Notes under the pieces: model-generated
Told to the model about the DNA's origin: nothing
Seen by the model: only the letters and a program-made list of their open reading frames with translations
Databases searched by the model: none
Shown: in pieces, positions 43,911 through 55,100 of the stretch
Layout: each line of letters starts with the position of its first letter
Numbering within the stretch: position 1 is the first letter of the stretch
From: Cliona cf. orientalis
Lineage: Eukaryota > Porifera > Demospongiae > Clionaida > Clionaidae
Assembly (NCBI GenBank): GCA_963930775.1
Contig: OZ005697.1
Span: 9,136,292-9,200,291 of the forward strand
Direction: 5' to 3'
DNA length: 64,000 bases
Position numbers and translations under genes: made by a program

Positions 43911-45563
43911 ATGGCATTTGGACTGCTGGTGAGTTAGTCTAGCAGATAGCGGTGTCTTGTTAAAGCTGTCCGAACGTAAATTTTTGTTTTGAGAGGTGGG
44001 TTAGTTTCAATTGGGGCAGTCTATGGCTGTAGCTAGTATGTGGACAGCTAAATTGTATCGGTGTGTCACGTCGTTCAGCTATTAATTATGCAAGCTGACG
44101 CCATGGCTGGGCTATATACCAATCACCTGACTACACTATCAGTCGGGCTAATAGCTTGATGCATAGCGCAGGTTTTGGACCATTGAGAATGTTATGGGAT
44201 ATATTAATAATACGTGATTGTGGGTGCAGTAACACCTTGTCGACATGTCTTCAGGAAGCTAGAGTCGGTAGCATGTTCCATCGCAGTCTGGCATGTACAT
44301 AGCCACTTTAGGTCTGCTCTTTCCTCCCCTCAAGGTAGCCAACCAGCCCTCTTTCCTTCCCTTCCCTGCTGCCTGGAGAGTAAACAAACATGGTCCACCT
44401 AGGAATTAATATTAATATTTTGCAGCGATGTCCACCTTGATTCAAAATTCATCTAGTTCGTCACCAATTTCAGCTTTTGCACTCTGGTGTAATTCCTCGT
44501 GGAAAGCTCTTTTGTTTTTGGTGGGGGGCCGGGGGGGGGGGGTCTGGGAATGTGGCTAATTTTCATCTATAAAGCTCCTATTCTTCAGTTTTCCAAAACA
44601 CATGAATATATGTATACACACAGGACTGTGTGCGACGTCGGAAGCTCTGCGTGCTCCTCGGTGTCTGCGTCATTGTAGTGATGTTTGTACTGTTTCGGTC
44701 TTTCTTGTCTCGAGGGTACGCCCCTGGTAATTCAAAGACTGGAGACTCCATCCAACTCTCGTTTGATGATCTAAATGATAATACAAACCTAAGAACTAGC
44801 AGCAGTCCAGCACCATCACCATCTAGGGATAGAGATACTAACATAAACAGTGACAATGTCCCAATCAATAAAGGCAATATTGCACAAGTACATCCAGGCC
44901 ACCCACTGTCATTAGCAGAAGAAAAAGAGAAAGAGTATCCTGAGAGAGGGATCGAGATTAGACCCGATAATGGTGAATTCGGTAAACAGGACTCTGAGCT
45001 GGGGTCCAACAGTGCTGGCAGTGAACAGGTCTCACACCAGGAAGTAGAGAGTGTGGAGAAAACTGACGATAAATTGAACTCAAGGGCTGAAGGTATTGCT
45101 CACATTGAGGAAGATGGTGCTGGTGGTGACATTTTGAACGATGGCGGGCCAGCTCAAGCGAGACCTGACGATGCCTTGTACGTACACTCGTCCATGCCTG
45201 TTGGCCCCGCCCTCAAGATTCCGCACACGGAGCGGCAGAGGGCCATCGTTGACGCCATCAAACACGCGTGGTCGAGCTATAAGAAGTACGCGTGGGGCCA
45301 AGACGACCTTCTACCACTGTCAAAGTCGCACAGCTCTAACGATTACGGCATGGCAATGACAATGATCGACTCTTTGGACACTCTGTGGTTGGCGGGCTTG
45401 CAGGAGGAATTCAACGAAGCGAGAAATTGGATAGCAGAGAACTTGAGGTTCGATACGAATCGGCACAAGGTGATCGTGTTCGAGGTGAATATTCGAGTGG
45501 TAGGTGGGCTGCTCAGTGCTTACCATCTCTCACAGGATAAGATGTTCCTGGAGAAAGCGGTGA

Positions 45564-45604
<41 letters not shown>

Positions 45605-48092
45605 AGTGAGAGAGAGAGCTAAATAGAACTTCTAATTGGAACATTTTGAGCCTGACAGTCGTTTAATTGGACGCAATTGCCGTGGAATGCATACTGCATA
45701 TGCTTCGCACTTACCAACCAAGACTAGACACTTCCAGGTGTAAAAGTCATCTGGTTGTATAATATAGCAGCAAGAGTATTAAATTTTATAGCAGTGATCC
45801 ATGTCTTGTTGGCTAACCAATATACACGTACACCCGGCTCATGCATAATATTATTGTTGCGTGTACCAAATAGCTATGGTAATTATAGTACTATTGTGCT
45901 GTACAATAACTTTTGTAGCTCGTTTGCCGTGCATGTACATGCACATGTACATATATACATAATTAGGCAGTACACCTGTGCACTTAATAATTTTCTTGAG
46001 TACATGTAGCTCATGCTCAGCGTAGCCTGGCTTGCTGATAGCGTGGCTTTCAATGTTGCTGTTCCATAGGTCTATGTATGTACCAGTAAGCCTTAAGTAG
46101 ATTTTCCCAAATCCATCATCATCAATTTAAATCCATATCATATTCAACATCAAAACGTTTAAAGTTATAAACAGTTATTATTATAGTGTAACCATTTCTG
46201 TTTTAGGTTGAGATTGCTGACCGCCTCCTCCCAGCGTTTGGCACTCCCTCAGGCCTTCCAGTCAACCGAGTCGACCTTCAGCACGGCTTGATCAATCTAA
46301 AGCGATCCGCCTCCCCAAATTACGGTACCGTCAACATCGCAGAAGCCGGTTCCCTTCAGCTCGAATTCCGCGACCTCTCACGAGCCACCGGAAAGAGCAA
46401 ATATCAAGAAGCTGCCGATCACGATTTGAATATTATCCTAGACTCGTCGAGCGGTGGGCTCTATCCGCAGTACTTCTCCGTGGGAAGTGGGCGGAGCTCG
46501 TCTTCGACTTTTACTGTGGGGTCTGGAGCCGATAGCTTCTATGAGTACCTCCTGAAGCAGTGGGTGCAGTGCAACAAGGCAGAGAACAAGTATGTCCCTC
46601 GCGCTGCTGCCGTTAATTTTATATTCTGGCTATAATATAATATTATATTGTATGGTTGGTACTACTGTGCTTGGCAAGTCAGTTGTCCAGTGGAAAAGGT
46701 ATATAGGCAGTGGCTCTCAAGTGCTTAATTCAGTTATACTACAAGTAACAGAGGCTTTTAGTGACAGAAATACATGTAGGTGCCATTTTCCTAGACAACT
46801 GACCTGCAAAGCACAGTAGTATGAGACTAACGTAGTTCGTATTATGCATATTGTACTATGGAACGTAGTTGATACTGACGTTTTTTACAGCTTAGCAGTC
46901 ACTGGCTGTTAGCTTATCAATTAGGTAATCGAGAGTGGGTAGAGTATGTGGGGATACTGTGTACAATATGTTGTAGGTTTTCCCAGTTAGTATTGCATGT
47001 CACTGTACCATTCCAGGGTTTCAACCAAAACACATCTTAATGATTAATGGGGAAGGGGGGAGACACGATGCATGAAACTGCCACGCCCACTTCTCCCCAA
47101 AATTTTTTTTTCTGGATAAAACCCTGATGACACAAATACTCTTTAGGTTTGAGTCTGTCTTTTTGAAGCTACATAATACAGTACTGGTAACATAGTGCAT
47201 AGTGCTTCAAAAGTTCAATAATTATGTTATTCTCTCTTTCTCTACCTCTCCCTCAGATTTCGTGAGAGATACACCAAAGCAGCTGATGCCATCAAGAGCT
47301 ATCTCATTGGCTACACCAAGCCCTCCTCTCTCCCTTACCTCGGCACTAAGTCTGGCTCCTTTCATGGATACCTTCAGAGCACTATGGAGCACCTGGCTTG
47401 CTTCTACCCCGGACTGCTGGCTTTGGGCCTGATGAACGATCTTCACCCTGAGCAGCGTTCTCTGGCAGAGGGGCTCACGCAGGCATGCTATACAGCCTAT
47501 AGCTCAACAACATCCGGGTTGGCTGCGGATTCGTTCCTTTTCAACACGTCGCCAAACGGAAAGAGTGACTATGCTAGAGCATCAGTGAGTGGAGTAGAAT
47601 AGTGTTTGGTCATAGACCCTTTCTCTCGACGACCTTTACCTACCACTCACTAGTGTGGAAATAGGTAAAGGTCGTCAGGAGACATTTGTAGGGAGAGGAA
47701 ATGGTGTGAAAGTAGTGCATTCTCTATTCCTTTAGGATCCCAAGAACATCCAGCGTCCAGAGACTGTGGAGTCGCTGTTTGTCATGTACCGATTGACCAA
47801 GGACCCAAAGTACAGGGAGTGGGGCTGGGAAATCTTCAACGCTTTCAACTCAAACATGAAAGTGGAGGGAGGCTTCGCAAGCGTGGGCGACGTCAACCGA
47901 AACCCCTCCCCTCGTACCAATAAAATGGAGAGCTTCTTCGTGGCAGAGACACTTAAGTACCTGTTTTTGCTATTCGGTGATAACGATAGCATACTCGCGC
48001 TTAATGAGTGGGTGTTTAATACGGAGGCGCACCCATTGCCAGTCTGGAATGATAAAAGTCAACCACAGATGACCTTCAACAAAAACTACTAA
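43911..48092 (+). CDS. GH47 class I alpha-1,2-mannosidase, ER MAN1B1-like (5 exons, 673 aa)
   Basis: Type II membrane enzyme that trims alpha-1,2-mannose from N-glycans (ER quality control or Golgi trimming). Exons: 43911-43928, 44624-45559, 46207-46589, 47257-47584, 47736-48092 (2022 nt). Exon 1 encodes only MAFGLL. Exon 2 gives a basic cytosolic stretch VRRRK, then a signal anchor LCVLLGVCVIVVMFVLF and a long acidic stem, then the catalytic barrel begins (RQRAIVDAIKHAWSSYKKYAWG, SLDTLWLAGL, FEVNIRVVGGLLSAYHLS). Later blocks are AEAGSLQLEFRDLS, GSGADSFYEYLLKQW, RPETVESLFVMYRLT and KMESFFVAETLKYLFLLF. The C-terminal FNTEAHPLP carries the family's Ca2+-site Thr. ER versus Golgi subtype is not settled. 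An ATG at 43882 is out of phase with exon 2. Confidence 0.94.
47628..47676. repeat. perfect 15-bp inverted repeat in GH47 intron 4
   Basis: GACGACCTTTACCTA (47628-47642) and TAGGTAAAGGTCGTC (47662-47676) are exact reverse complements separated by 19 bp, filling a third of a 151-bp intron. Confidence 0.85.
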
Positions 48093-48440
48093 CGAGGCTC
48101 ACTTTGCTAGTGTATTGTGGTAATAATTCCCTCTCCTTGATGATAATGTGCTCTTTCTCTCTCTCTCTCTCTCCATCATTTTTCTTCTCTCCACTATTAA
48201 ACACAATAATATTATTAATTTTTTTACTTTTATGTCATCAGTCCAGCCTGTATACATGCATAATAATAATAATTATATCCAATGCATGACTATAATAATA
48301 ATAATACCATTCATGCTAGAACAGGATCAAGCGAAAATTCATACAGTCTGTGAAACAAAAACCTCAAACTCTAACCACAAAAATAATATTTTGAACATAC
48401 AGCTATAATATAACTGTTGCATGGTTAAATTAGTAATAAT
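48093..48440. other. 348 bp between convergent GH47 and CIMIP2 genes
   Basis: 3' UTR sequence with a (CT)n tract near 48155-48172, an ATTAAA signal near 48196 and several AT palindromes. No gene is seen. Confidence 0.6.
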
Positions 48441-49613
48441 TCAGCTTGATACTTCAGGCACAGCATTGCGAGTGCTCGATCCAAACGTCGTCCCATATTT
48501 GAACTTTTGACCTGATAACCGTATACAATGAAAATAATAATATTATTATACTCAACAACTCCCTTAATAAATTAAATACATTATAGTACACTATAATAAT
48601 ATTATTATTACTTTAATTTTTTCAAGTTCCTCAGTAAACCAACCTGGAATGTGGCCAGTGAAGTGTGGCACGAGGCCAGTATCCTTGGGGTAGATTCCCA
48701 CCACAGTCTTTACCTTCTCAACCGGCCTGAACACCTTTATCGGCTCGTTACAAGTCTTGTCCAATCTCTTCCCCTCCGCGGCCTGCTCCTGCAATGCATA
48801 CCTCGTTATAGTCGGGTAGCTCTGACCGAGGTACTTCCTCGCTTTCGGTATGAAGCCCGTGTATCCCGACATGTGATACTTCTGAGGGTGGTCGTCGGGC
48901 ATGTAGAACGGAGAGATGGAGTGCTGTTTAGCGTAGGACGGTAGATAGGGTCGTGCTTTTGGGTTGATTGGTCGCAGCGGAGTGGTGTTCTGGGCGAGAG
49001 TGAAGGACTCCCGTGATCCCGGGTCGCTCTGGTACCCCCTCAGCGTCTGGAGCTCCTTGTATTTATCATCATTAGTCTGCTGGTCGCTCTCAAACGAGGA
49101 GATGGCATAGTGACAGATCTCTGCATAGCGGCACCCAAAATGATGCAATCCTTTCGGGATGTATCCGGTATATCCGGGGACCATCTGTGGAGTGTATTTC
49201 TGATCCCCCCAGCTTCTCGTGCGCCTCCTGTAGACTGGACTGTTGAAAAAATCCTCCGCAGTTTTCGGAGGGAGGTTGAGCGAAGGGACAGTGTCACTTA
49301 GGACGGGATTGTTCGAGGAAGCAACTTTGGGATCTGGTGAAGTCAACAGCTTGTGAGTATGTGATCCAAAGGTTTCTCCAATCTGATACTTGAACTGAGG
49401 GACGTAGCCACAGTACCTATGTGCACAATATTAATAATTAAGTTTCGTTAATTTTTTGGATGATCTGAGAATAACTGCTAATAACAGAAACACTAGTTAG
49501 GAGGTGTAAAATATCGCATGATTTCATGTATCTACAAGTGCCTCAGGCAACTGTTGTCCTTACCCTGGAGTGTGGTAGGGATCTGGGGTCATCAGAGTCG
49601 ATTTTTTGGCCAT
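48441..49613 (-). CDS. CIMIP2 / FAM166-like ciliary microtubule inner protein (3 exons, 297 aa)
   Basis: Exons in transcript order: 49613-49564, 49416-48644, 48511-48441. The frame closes at TGA 48441-48443. The protein repeats the family module 'PGYTGxIP...G.(S/T)(Y/F)': TPGYCGYVPQFKYQIGETFG, VPGYTGYIPKGLHHFG, MSGYTGFIPKARKYLGQSY and HFTGHIPG.KFKYGTTFGSS. Placing the last module across the 48644/48511 junction confirms that splice over reading on to 48591. Order and motifs resemble vertebrate CIMIP2B/FAM166B, which sits in the doublet microtubule lumen; the precise paralogue is uncertain. It is divergent from an AIG1-like gene. Confidence 0.88.
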
Positions 49614-49687
49614 CTCGTTGTATCTCGCAGCTCCTGAGATCGTGCGCAAGAGGAGTTGGGCGTTTAGGAAGCCATACGGTAGTGCAT

Positions 49688-49720
49688 GTAGCTTAGCAAC
49701 AGGTCCAGTGCGCATGCTCA
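49688..49720. promoter_or_regulatory. X-box-like and NRF1-like sites between CIMIP2 (-) and AIG1-like (+)
   Basis: GTAGCTTAGCAAC (49688-49700; GTTGCTAAGCTAC on the CIMIP2 strand) resembles an X-box about 75 bp before the CIMIP2 start. TGCGCATGC near 49709-49717 resembles an NRF1 half palindrome. Confidence 0.4.
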
Positions 49721-49823
49721 GTTACTGCACGTGTGGGGCGTGGCTACTTATTGCAAAATTAATTAAATTTTTTCAGAGGAAGCGAAGTCGATAATAAAAA
49801 TTTAATTTTGGACATCTGCAGCA

Positions 49824-50717
49824 ATGTCTGGAGTGATCGAGAGCCCAGCTAGCCTCGCGAGGAGGCGCCTTCACAAGATCGAAGACGACACGGACGGAGA
49901 TGGACAGCTGGAAGCGGCGAATGGGACCACTTCAAAAACCGAACAGCAGCAGCCAGACGAAGGCTCAATTATCGAGAGCAAGGAGGCCGCCGTTGATCGA
50001 TCAACGCCCACCGACGATGAGCCTAGGAACGCTTTAGCGTGGCTTGCGCCAGTATTCCATCTAACGATGACCGTGTTCTACACTCTTCTGCTTTACTACG
50101 GTATTACGTTGCTGGCTGGAGAAAACCTCAAGCTTATAGACCCCAAAGGGAAGATTCCTGCGTACGGGGGGCGTTTCAAGTTCCTCACCCACATCAACCA
50201 ATGGGTGCAGTTGTTTGTATTCGCCTTTCTGTTTATCACCGACATGATTCCGAGATCTTCCTTCAAAAAGACCATGACAAAGTTGTCTGATATTGCGTTT
50301 ACGGCCGTGGCATTTCCGCTATCCTGGTTTATCGTTATTACTTTCTGGGGGATTTATGCCTACGATAGGCGGCTCGTGTATCCAATTAGTTTCGATAAGG
50401 TCGTACCCTCTTGGCTGAACCACTTCTGGCACACAACCATTGGTGTTTTTGTACTTTTCGAAGTGATGCTCGTTTATCATCGATTCCCCAAATCTGGAAT
50501 GGCCGCTTGTCTCTCTCTCGTCGTCAATGCAGCCTACCTTTCGTGGATCGGGTGGGTCTATGGACAGACCAAGTTCTGGGTTTACCCCATAATGGCCGTC
50601 CTGCCTATACCCTTCCTTGTTCTCTTCATTGCTGGCTGCATGTTATTCAGTTTCTGCTTGTTTTTCTTCGGCCGGCACGTCTCTACTCTTCGCTGGGGAC
50701 CAACAAGTGCGTATTAG
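49824..50717 (+). CDS. AIG1/ADTRP-family transmembrane hydrolase, copy 1 (intronless, 297 aa)
   Basis: Multi-pass membrane protein of the FAR-17a/AIG1 family. Human members are threonine hydrolases of fatty-acid esters of hydroxy fatty acids. About 70 acidic, Ser/Gln-rich cytosolic residues precede the membrane core, longer than in human AIG1. The proposed catalytic Thr is in KFLTHINQW (Thr122; human Thr43) and the His in LNHFWHTT (His203; human His134), so both are kept. Also visible are FWGIYAYDRRLVYP and FWVYPIM. It is followed 211 bp later by a second copy. Confidence 0.93.
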   Translation: MSGVIESPASLARRRLHKIEDDTDGDGQLEAANGTTSKTEQQQPDEGSIIESKEAAVDRSTPTDDEPRNALAWLAPVFHLTMTVFYTLLLYYGITLLAGENLKLIDPKGKIPAYGGRFKFLTHINQWVQLFVFAFLFITDMIPRSSFKKTMTKLSDIAFTAVAFPLSWFIVITFWGIYAYDRRLVYPISFDKVVPSWLNHFWHTTIGVFVLFEVMLVYHRFPKSGMAACLSLVVNAAYLSWIGWVYGQTKFWVYPIMAVLPIPFLVLFIAGCMLFSFCLFFFGRHVSTLRWGPTSAY

Positions 50718-50893
50718 TGAACCTTATCTACACAGCCTAGCTTAGTAGTAACCATGCTATGCTATTCAGTCATATTTTTCCTTTTGTGTGTGTTATCTGA
50801 ATGGCTACTACTCTTTGGTTTTGGATATTCCCCTCATTTCCCCCTCTTTCACTTTAGATCATCGTTATTGTACTGCCCACGTATTATAATTAT

Positions 50894-50928
50894 GCGCATG
50901 CGCGTACCGGCCAGTATATAAAAAAAAC
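50894..50928 (+). promoter_or_regulatory. NRF1 palindrome and TATA-like box before AIG1 copy 2
   Basis: GCGCATGCGC (50894-50903) is a perfect NRF1-type palindrome. TATATAAAA lies at about 50915-50923, only a few bases before ATG 50929. A TATA box that close would put transcription start after this ATG, so either TATA is unused or a downstream ATG (for example 50968) starts translation. Confidence 0.45.
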
Positions 50929-51600
50929 ATGGAGACTCTTGATGTTGCCACGTTTTTCCACCTGATAATGGCCATATACAATGCTGTCCTGCTTCGTATA
51001 ATCCGTAAAATCGTGAGAGAGAACCGGGCTGTGTTCGATCCCAGAGGAGAGATCCCGGAATACGCGGGTCAGTTCAAGTATCTCACACACATCAATCAAT
51101 GGGTGCAGCTATTCTTCTTTACCCTGCAATTTCTCCTTGATCTCCTCCCCAGCCAGAGCACCTTCAAACATAGGTCCCAGTCCTATCTCAGCTTCGCCTT
51201 TGCAACTGTGCTCTTCCCCCTGGCATGGTACGTGGCCACATCATTCTGGGCAGTGTACGTGTACGATTCGAACCTTATATACAAGGAGGTGTCTCGGACT
51301 CTAAATCATCTCTCACACACTGCCATCGTACTCTGGGTCATCCTGGAGGTGCTGCTTCAAAATCATAACTTTCCAAATCTCTCCGTCACAGTGGTACCGA
51401 TTTTTGCGTGTTGCTTGATGTACATCTCTTGGGTGGAATGGATCCACGTACGGACTGGATTCTGGGTGTATCCAATTTTTAACACACTGCCCCCAAGCCG
51501 ATTCTATTTTATCCTCTTTTATGGATTTTCAATCTTTCTCTGCTTTCTACTGTACCTGATTGGAAGAACATTGTCCAGCCTCTTCTGGGGATACCCCTGA
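50929..51600 (+). CDS. AIG1/ADTRP-family transmembrane hydrolase, copy 2 (intronless, 223 aa)
   Basis: Tandem paralogue of the preceding gene without its long N-terminal tail, so nearer to human AIG1 in length. The catalytic pair is kept: KYLTHINQW (Thr53) and LNHLSHTA (His130). Shared blocks include IPEYAGQFKYLTHINQWVQL, FWAVYVYDSNLIY and GFWVYPI. Substrate and reaction are inferred from the family. The TAA-rich end is followed by an AT palindrome at 51601. Confidence 0.93.
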   Translation: METLDVATFFHLIMAIYNAVLLRIIRKIVRENRAVFDPRGEIPEYAGQFKYLTHINQWVQLFFFTLQFLLDLLPSQSTFKHRSQSYLSFAFATVLFPLAWYVATSFWAVYVYDSNLIYKEVSRTLNHLSHTAIVLWVILEVLLQNHNFPNLSVTVVPIFACCLMYISWVEWIHVRTGFWVYPIFNTLPPSRFYFILFYGFSIFLCFLLYLIGRTLSSLFWGYP

Positions 51601-52166
51601 CAATAATAATATTATTTGTTTGCCTTTGGAGAAAACATTCACAGGATCTATTATTGCTGTTTTTCCTTTGGAGAAAAACGTTCACAGGATCTAAAAATTA
51701 TTTTTATGGTGTGAAATTATCAACTTTTCATTTCTGTACCTATAGCAATGTTATTATTGCAACAGGGTATTACACTATAATATTGTTATACGCACGTACC
51801 AGCACGACTTGAATAAAAAAACAACAACAATAGACGAAGCAATAATGAACAGTGGAGACTAACGATGCATGGACCTGCACACAAGTATTGACAATTGGTT
51901 AACCCTAGACATAGAGAGAGTGAGAGTGATGGGAATGAGCTATAATATAGCAAAGGAGAAAACTGCATGATTAATTTTGTGAATGAGGCAGCGCACTTTT
52001 TTCTCCAAACTATATAGCTACTGGTTATTTTGAAACTATCACAGTAATTACAGGGCACTACACACACACACACACACAAACAATACATAAAGCTTCCCTA
52101 ACAGTTGAATTGCTCTACATAGCCAGCAATCTTATGTGGTACCATAATAGAGCCGTCATGATTTCG
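51601..52166. other. 566 bp between convergent AIG1 copy 2 and TSC1
   Basis: Contains a direct repeat (GGAGAAAACATTCACAGGATC near 51628 and its variant near 51670), an AT palindrome at the start and a (CA)n tract near 52062-52078. No gene is seen. Confidence 0.6.
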
Positions 52167-55100
52167 CTAGTGTCTATGAATGAGGGAGGGAGAGTTGGTA
52201 TTTGAGTGATGAGTGGGATTAGTAGCAGCTGCAGTTCGAGGTGCGGCCACTGCAGGGTGACTGCTGCTTCTTTGATGTCGAGTGACGTATTTCTTTTTAT
52301 GGTGAGCTGGTCGTCCCCTCAGTTCAAGGATCTGGGTCTCCAGCTGCTGCCCTATGACGACAATGGATGTGTACTTGTCCTGTAGAGCCTGTATAATATT
52401 ATTGGTGTGTGTGTTTTGTGGTTTAATGAAGTTTATGTTTCAACACAAAAGTCAATGACACACGAAGCCTATTGTGAATTGGTTCTATTATATTCATAGC
52501 CAACTATGCACACTTCACCAACTACCCCCTCCACCCCCCTCTCTCTCTCCACTCACCTTCATCTTGGCTTGGTGCTTCCCCTGAGTCGCCACCAGTTTCT
52601 GTTGAAGCGATGCTATCTCTCCCTCCTTCCTCGAAATGACCGTCTCGAGCTCCTCCCCTCTGGCCACGCCCATCCGTAACTGCTGAGTCAGCGAAGCGAT
52701 GACCTTTTGTGAAGCCTCCTTCTCCTTCTTCATGGATGCACAGAGCACCATCAGTTCCTGCTCTCTCTGGCTACGTCTCACCAGGTCCTGAGCCTCTTCT
52801 CTCTGCTGCTGATAGAGCTCGCCCAAGATCTGAAGCTCACAAGACAGCGAGTCGACTTCGCCTTGCAGCTGCTCCGCTCGGCGTAGCTTGGGGGCTAGGT
52901 GACTTCTCTCGTCCTCCATCGTCACCAGTTTCTCGTTAGTGCGCTTCAACTCCTTTGTGTATAAAGATATATAGGAATACTAGTGAATCAACACGTTCAA
53001 ATGATCCTGTCCTTTTATCAAGGGGCTATAATTTTAGCACTTCAAGGCCCAAATGAAAATATCAGTCATTATTAAATTTGTAACTTTACACATAAGAAAG
53101 GCACAGGGGATGAAGTTGTGCTATTTTGGTCTACCATTGTATTGATACACTTTCCTCTGTCTCCCCATATCGTACCTGCTCCAGTTGTTCATTGTGCTGC
53201 TGAAGCCTGTGCGCCTCTTCACTCAAGCGGAGGTTACTTTCCTTGAGGCCGGCGTTCTGTGCCATCAACACCTGGTTCTCCTCCGTCAGTTTCTTCAGCT
53301 GATTGGAGGACCTTTCCCGCCTGGTGGTGTCCTGGAGCTGTTCTCTCAGAGAGGCTACCAATTGCTCCTTTTGATCAAGCTGGTCTCGCTGTACATGCAA
53401 ATTGTGGGGGTAGACTGATTTAAATCTTGCGGCAAAATGGACTTCAGAATAATAATATTATAATATAAACAAAGGGGTTTATAATATTATACTTGAGAAG
53501 CAGTTATGTAGAATAGCCCTATCTTTTAGCGATTTTGATGGGGTGATTATTCCAACAACCAGGTACATAGTATCGTGGCTTTAGGTATGGGGACCACCAA
53601 GTATTTCCACCCCTTACAACAGTGCTCATTCATTATCAATTCCTCTCCCACAGTACTACACATTCTCATGACCTTCATAGGCCCCCCCCCCCCCCCACCA
53701 CCATCACCAAAAAATCTGATCATCTGAAATCATTCATTATCATCTGATAAGTAAGCTTACCAGTGAGTATAGCTTCTCCTCCACGTGCATGGCAGTCCGT
53801 GCTTTGCTGAGCAGTCTCCGATTTCTCCTGGCATGCTGTAGACACTGATGGCGCTCAAACAGTAGCTGACTGTGCAATAGGGCCACTTGGCTGCGCATCA
53901 TACCGAATTCCTCCGAATGGGGGCATCCACCAAAATGGTTCCAATCGACCCCCTCTAGTTCGGTGAGGGGGATGCTCTCAAATTGGCCGCGATGGAGGAC
54001 CTCTCCGCGAGTCACAAATTGGTCAAGGAGGGAGACGGGCGAGGGATTGCCCAGACCACAGCTGCCGTGCGGTGTAGTGGCTGGAGTAGAAGTGGCTACT
54101 GCAGAGGAAGCCAAAAAGCTTTGATTTGTAGATTGACTCGAGGAGCGCTGATGGTTGTCAGGGTGACAGACGGACACACGGCGAATGAAGAAGCGACTCG
54201 GAAATGAAGACGAGTATACTGCTGGCACGGCAGAAGATTTGGCACCCCCGCCATTCGAAGATGTCTTGAGTGTGGGCAATTCATTGTGAGAATTTGCCTG
54301 CAAATTCACACCGTTAGAAGCACTCAAAGATTCAGAATGAGGAGGGAGTGGCATTTCACTAACTGCAGCATCTTCTGGGGACTGCACTCTCAGTGTAGAC
54401 GTGCTCTCATTGGAAGTGACCGTTGGCCTTCTACCGACTGTTTGCTGCTGCTGCTGGTGGTGGTGCTGACCGCCTGATTGCTCCATCACTGGAGTCGTGC
54501 TGCTGCCCCTTGCGCTGTCGCTACCGGCACTCTGCGAAAATGAGCTACTTTTCTCCGACTCTACCAGCTCCTGTAGTCTCTCCTGCACCATCATCACAGT
54601 GTGGTCTGAGTTGGAGCTGCGAGTTCGAGAATGCAGCGTTCGCTGAATGGAAGAGAAGGCTCCTCTCTCGGGTACTGACGAAGCTAGCCCCCTCTGGTCA
54701 AAAAGTCGACTTCGCTCGGTTGTCACGTCTGCGTGAGTGGAGTCTGGCTCATCATTATCGACATTTCTGTTCGAATCTTGACCCTGTGAACTTTCACTAG
54801 AAGATCGCGATGGTCTTGCAGATACATCAGGAAGGTTGGAAATCTTCACAATATCACTCCCTTGACTACCACAGCTTTCATCAGGCTTCGCTATGACGTC
54901 GCTACTGTCCCCCTCTTTGCAATCAGCCATCAAATCACTGGGGTCAGAGGTCGCAGCTGTCCTAGCGGTAGCAGAATCGGCTTCTTTCTTAGACGATTCA
55001 CCATCCATTTTCCTCCTCTCCCCTGCACCATTTGCTTCTGTGGCTAGACATTCCTCCCCGACTTCGATTCTCCTTCTAGCCGTTAGGTTGGCGGTGTTCC

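Noticed and set aside
43882..43928. Upstream ATG reading MPSDEEKREDGIW as the GH47 mannosidase start
   Set aside because: It ends in phase 1 at the donor, which does not fit the open frame of exon 2. ATG 43911 (MAFGLL) ends in phase 0 and joins correctly.
48591..48643. CIMIP2 C-terminus reading WFTEELEKIKVIIILL
   Set aside because: A donor at 48643 joins HFTGHIPG to QKFKYGTTFGSS at 48511, restoring the fourth family repeat.
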